Assembly: GCA_964387685.1 (NCBI GenBank)
Contig: CAYLXK010000028.1
Location: 1-64,000 of the forward strand
DNA length: 64,000 nt
From: Bryobacter sp964387685
Lineage (GTDB): Bacteria > Acidobacteriota > Terriglobia > Bryobacterales > Bryobacteraceae
Direction of reading: 5' to 3'
Part shown: positions 61,297 through 64,000 of the stretch, piece by piece
Numbering within the stretch: the stretch's first letter is position 1
Layout of the letters: every line of letters starts with the position of its first letter
Position numbers and translations under genes: made by a program
Notes under the pieces: generated by a model
Databases searched by the model: none
Seen by the model: only the letters and a program-made list of their open reading frames with translations
What the model was told of the DNA's origin: nothing

Positions 61297-62240
61297 TGCG
61301 CTATTGGTGGCTGCCCGCGATGTATTTGACTGGATGCGGCTATGTTGGGGATCCGCTGCCGCCGGCCTTGAAGATTCCCGCGCCGGTGGCGGACTTGGCG
61401 GTCGCACAGGTGGGCGCGTACTTGAACGCCAGCTTCACCGCGCCGAAGTTGACCATGGAGAATCTGGAAATCGGCACCCTGGGCGCGGTGGAAATCCTCT
61501 TAAGCCCGAACTGGCCGGAGGGTGGCAAGACGGTCCAGGTGGCGCCAGGGGAAACGCTGGCCCAAATTCCGGTGGCGGAGTGGCAAGGCCGGGAGGTGAC
61601 GGTGGGCGTGCGGGTGGCCAACCCGAAGGGGCGTTTTTCGCCGTGGTCGAATTTGGTGCGGCTGCGGGTGTATCCCGAGCTGGCGCGGCCGACGAACGTG
61701 CGAGCGGAAGCTACGGCGCAGGGTATCGAAATTCAATGGACTGCGAAGGCGCAAGAGAGCCAGGAATGGAGGGTGCTGCGGCTGGGGACGGTCCATGGCG
61801 TGGCGGACAAGGAAGCCGTTGAGATGGGGCGCGTGAAGGAGGCGCGGTTCCTGGACACGGGCGCGGAATATGGCGGGAGTTACCGCTATAGCGTGCAAGG
61901 GGTGCTGGGCGAGGCGGTGAGCGAAATCAGCGAGGCGGCGACGATCGTGCCAGTGGACCGTTTTGCGCCCGCCGCTCCGCAAGGATTGAGTGCGCTGGCC
62001 GGGGCGAGTGCCGTGCAATTGAGCTGGGAACGGGGCACGGAGCCGGACATCGCCTTTTACCGGATTTACCGGGCGGTGGGCGGAGGAGACTTTGCCGTGT
62101 TAGTGCCGAGGCAGGAAACTGCGACCTTTGCCGACGCGGGAGCGCAGGCGGGCCAGACGCTGCGCTATGCTGTGACGGCGGTGGATCGGAACAATAACGA
62201 GAGTCCGCGATCCCAAACGGTGGAGGTGCAGGTTCCATGA
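61296..62240 (+). CDS. Fibronectin type III-like lipoprotein
   Basis: The 314-residue protein starts MRYWWLPAMYLTGCGYVGDPLPPA, with a lipobox Cys14 followed by a Gly-Asp-Pro-Leu-Pro-Pro stretch, so it is a lipoprotein. Three fibronectin type III-like segments follow: about 30-125 ending WSNLVRLRVYPE, about 130-215, and about 220-314 (PAAPQGLSALAGASAVQLSWERGTEPDIAFYRIYRAVGGGDF ending SPRSQTVEVQV). Such domains bind proteins or glycans on the cell surface. Its ATG overlaps the hslU stop and its end overlaps the FAH gene by ATGA, so it is read in the same operon. The task is unknown. Confidence 0.8.
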   Translation: MRYWWLPAMYLTGCGYVGDPLPPALKIPAPVADLAVAQVGAYLNASFTAPKLTMENLEIGTLGAVEILLSPNWPEGGKTVQVAPGETLAQIPVAEWQGREVTVGVRVANPKGRFSPWSNLVRLRVYPELARPTNVRAEATAQGIEIQWTAKAQESQEWRVLRLGTVHGVADKEAVEMGRVKEARFLDTGAEYGGSYRYSVQGVLGEAVSEISEAATIVPVDRFAPAAPQGLSALAGASAVQLSWERGTEPDIAFYRIYRAVGGGDFAVLVPRQETATFADAGAQAGQTLRYAVTAVDRNNNESPRSQTVEVQVP

Positions 62241-63016
62241 CGAAATATGTTCGCTTTGCTTTGTCCAAAGACGCCGAGCCAACGACGGTGCACGGTTTGT
62301 ACGGCATTCTGGACGGGGATAAGGTAATTGAGACCCACGGCCCCTTCCGGAAAGAATTCGCCGAAGACCACACGTTGCAGAGTGTGCGGTTGCTGCCGCC
62401 GGTGGCGCCCTCCAAGATCGTGTGTGTGGGACGCAACTATGTGGACCACGCCAAGGAGTTGGGCAATGAAGTGCCCACGGAGCCGTTGATCTTCCTGAAA
62501 CCGCCGTCATCGTTGATAGGCGAGAGAGACGCGATCGTATATCCGCCCCAATCTTCGCTAGTGCACTTTGAGGGCGAGATTGGGCTGGTGATCGGCAAGC
62601 GAGGGCGGAATATTTCGGCTGCTGCCGCGATGGAGTATGTGTTTGGGTATACGTGCGTGAACGACGTGACGGCGCGAGACCTCCAGAAGAAGGACGGGCA
62701 ATGGACGCGCGGCAAGGGCTTTGATACCTTTTGCGGGGTAGGACCCTGGATGGTGTCCAAAGACGAGCTGCGGCTGGAGGATATGGTGCTGCGGACCCGG
62801 CGCAATGGAGAGGTGAAGCAGGAAGGAAGGCCCGCGGAGATGATTTTCAACGTGGGTGCTATACTCCAGTTCGTAAGTTCCTTCCTTACCCTCGAGCCGG
62901 GCGATTTGATCGCCACCGGCACGCCGGCGGGCGTTGGGCCGCTCGAGCCCGGAGACACCGTTAGCGTGGAGATCGAAGGTCTAGGCACGCTCACCAATCC
63001 AGTAATCAAAGGTTAG
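62237..63016 (+). CDS. Fumarylacetoacetate hydrolase (FAH) family protein
   Basis: The 259-residue protein has the FAH fold: KIVCVGRNYVDHAKELGNEVPTEPLIFLKPPSSLIG, then VHFEGEIGLVIGKRGRNI with the metal-binding Glu pair, GYTCVNDVTARDLQ with the Asp ligand, and LIATGTPAGVGPLEPGDTVSVEIEGLGTLTNPV. The branch covers 5-carboxymethyl-2-hydroxymuconate isomerase, acylpyruvases and oxaloacetate tautomerases, so C-C bond cleavage or keto-enol isomerisation of a 2-keto acid is expected. The first 60 residues form an N-terminal extension typical of this group. It overlaps the lipoprotein gene by four bases. Confidence 0.92.
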   Translation: MTKYVRFALSKDAEPTTVHGLYGILDGDKVIETHGPFRKEFAEDHTLQSVRLLPPVAPSKIVCVGRNYVDHAKELGNEVPTEPLIFLKPPSSLIGERDAIVYPPQSSLVHFEGEIGLVIGKRGRNISAAAAMEYVFGYTCVNDVTARDLQKKDGQWTRGKGFDTFCGVGPWMVSKDELRLEDMVLRTRRNGEVKQEGRPAEMIFNVGAILQFVSSFLTLEPGDLIATGTPAGVGPLEPGDTVSVEIEGLGTLTNPVIKG

Positions 63017-63027
63017 GACGAAATTCA

Positions 63028-63678
63028 ATGAAGATCTTTCTCGATACCGCGAATCTCGATGAACTGAAGAAGGGAGCGGCGTGGGGCATAATCGACGGCG
63101 TCACGACGAACCCCTCACTGATTGCCAAAGAGGGCAAGCCGATTGAAGAACAGGTGGCCGCGATCTGCGACATCGTCGACGGCGACGTTTCGGCGGAAGT
63201 CGTGTCCGTGACGGCGAAGGAGATGGTGGAGGAAGGCCGGAAACTGGCCAAGATTCACAAGAATATTGTGGTGAAGCTGCCGCTGATCCGCGATGGCATC
63301 CAGGCCTGCAAGGAATTGTCCAAGGACGGGATCCGGACGAATGTGACCTTGTGTTTCACGGCGCCGCAGGCGATGCTGGCGGCTAAAGCCGGGGCCTACA
63401 TCATCAGCCCCTTTGTGGGCCGCCTGGACGACATTGCGCTACAGGGGATGGAATTGATCGAGAGTATCCATACGATCTACGGCAACTACGGCTATACGAC
63501 GCAGATCCTGGCGGCGAGCCTGCGCAGCCCGCTGCACGTGCGGCAGGCGGCGGAGATCGGGGCCGATATTGGCACGATGCCGTTCAAGGTGGTGGACATG
63601 CTGTTCAACCATCCGCTGACGGATGTGGGCCTGGCGCAGTTCCTGAAGGATCACGCCAAGGCGTTCGAAGCGAAATAA
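63028..63678 (+). CDS. fsa: Fructose-6-phosphate aldolase / small transaldolase
   Basis: The 216-residue protein belongs to the short transaldolase group (TalC/Fsa): MKIFLDTANLDELKKGAAWGIIDGVTTNPSLIAKEG, the Schiff-base Lys83 in NIVVKLPL, TNVTLCFTAPQAMLAAKAGAYIISPFVGRLDD, and ILAASLRSPLHVRQAAEIGADIGTMPFKVVDML. Members either transfer dihydroxyacetone units in the pentose phosphate pathway or cleave fructose-6-phosphate; the sequence alone does not decide, but it shares its substrate with GlmS, which is encoded upstream in the same run. It begins 11 bases after the FAH gene. Confidence 0.9.
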   Translation: MKIFLDTANLDELKKGAAWGIIDGVTTNPSLIAKEGKPIEEQVAAICDIVDGDVSAEVVSVTAKEMVEEGRKLAKIHKNIVVKLPLIRDGIQACKELSKDGIRTNVTLCFTAPQAMLAAKAGAYIISPFVGRLDDIALQGMELIESIHTIYGNYGYTTQILAASLRSPLHVRQAAEIGADIGTMPFKVVDMLFNHPLTDVGLAQFLKDHAKAFEAK

Positions 63679-63683
63679 GCAAG

Positions 63684-64000
63684 ATGTTTGGCTGGTTCCG
63701 GAAGCCGAGTCCGGAGGAAAAAGAAATCGCCCGCTGCGCGGCGCTCCAGGAAAACGGGCGCCGCGTGGAGGGTTATTTGTTGGATATCGAGGACCAGACG
63801 GTTTTTTATCGGTATGAAGTGCGCGGGGTCACGTATCAAACCGCGCAGGATTTTCGTCTGATGAAATGTGCTTTGCCGGAGGATCGCAGCGGACTGCTGG
63901 GTCCTGTGACGGTGCAATACGCAACTGCCAACCCCGCGAATTCGATGGTTGTACTGCAAGAGAAGAGCGGAACGAAAGAGGAAAAAAGTATGATTCTGAA
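63684..64000 (+). CDS. Hypothetical protein cut by right window edge
   Basis: The frame opens with an ATG five bases after the aldolase stop and stays open to the end (105 codons visible). It reads MFGWFRKPSPEEKEIARCAALQ, then a beta-rich part (GYLLDIEDQTVFYRYEVRGVTYQTAQDF and GPVTVQYATANPANSMVVL). This resembles DUF3592-type domains, but I cannot confirm that. No signal peptide or membrane segment is seen in the visible part. Position suggests it belongs to the carA-aldolase transcript. Confidence 0.65.
   Translation, partial: MFGWFRKPSPEEKEIARCAALQENGRRVEGYLLDIEDQTVFYRYEVRGVTYQTAQDFRLMKCALPEDRSGLLGPVTVQYATANPANSMVVLQEKSGTKEEKSMIL

Noticed and set aside
63028..63678. Calling the aldolase a full-length classical transaldolase
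   Set aside because: At 216 residues it is the short TalC/Fsa type; classical TalA/TalB enzymes are over 300 residues.

Overview
The window reads as a chromosomal segment from an acidobacterium, most likely of the Bryobacter/Solibacter (Bryobacteraceae) type. This is inferred from family content, not from a marker gene. Two secreted proteins carry the C-terminal domain I recognise as TIGR03437, which is largely a Solibacter-group family. There is a DUF1592/DUF1552 planctomycete-type cytochrome pair, a short protein of the 'INANRANA...GP.T.EGKA' type common in Acidobacteria, and high-GC DNA with tightly packed, often overlapping genes and many TTG starts. No rRNA, tRNA, CRISPR, prophage or insertion sequence was found.

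Layout. 1-3.1 kb: a DUF72 protein cut by the left edge, a secreted glucosaminidase-like protein, and an alkA-ogt alkylation-repair pair. 3.1-9.2 kb: a FecR-like envelope protein, then a plus-strand run of a repeat-type membrane protein, an O-antigen-ligase-like protein, a small acidic protein, recJ and a secreted DUF1080 protein. 9.2-13.6 kb: two M16 peptidases (one with the zinc motif, one without) and a secreted protein resembling the extra domain at the end of the inactive M16. 13.6-21.8 kb: a thioesterase and a cell-envelope cluster, namely a three-part protein (penicillin-binding-type transpeptidase + SpoIID + HExxH peptidase), a small membrane protein, a thioester alpha-2-macroglobulin and a DUF1175 protein with an NlpC/P60-like pattern. 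21.8-24.6 kb: an SDR, an orphan sugar-binding lipoprotein and an Ldh2-type dehydrogenase, facing an APC permease.

25.9-32.3 kb: a chemoreceptor with a c-type haem motif, a DUF58 protein overlapping a TonB-dependent receptor, and an ECF sigma factor followed by two small membrane-anchored proteins (a likely stress-sensing unit). 32.3-37.4 kb, minus strand: rpmE, an SDR, trxB, feoB and feoA, with an unusual 0.6-kb repeat-bearing spacer between the feo genes. 37.5-46.2 kb: two TIGR03437 surface proteins pointing at each other, then the DUF1592/DUF1552 pair with a degenerate nucleoside-hydrolase-like protein. 46.3-49.3 kb: a YfhO-type membrane protein whose stop codon overlaps the start of a DUF4258 toxin / MqsA-type antitoxin pair. 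49.4-52.7 kb: a large FecR protein ending in Gly/Arg/Ser repeats and a small acidobacterial family protein.

52.9-64 kb: a ten-gene, one-direction run with almost no spacing: carA, carB, purS, glmS, hslV, hslU, a fibronectin-type lipoprotein, an FAH-family hydrolase, a transaldolase-like aldolase and a gene cut by the right edge. It combines glutamine-dependent nitrogen transfer (pyrimidines, purines, amino sugars) with the HslUV protease. From about 3 kb to 56.5 kb the plus strand is C-rich whichever way genes point; to the right it becomes G-rich, so strand skew flips inside carB.
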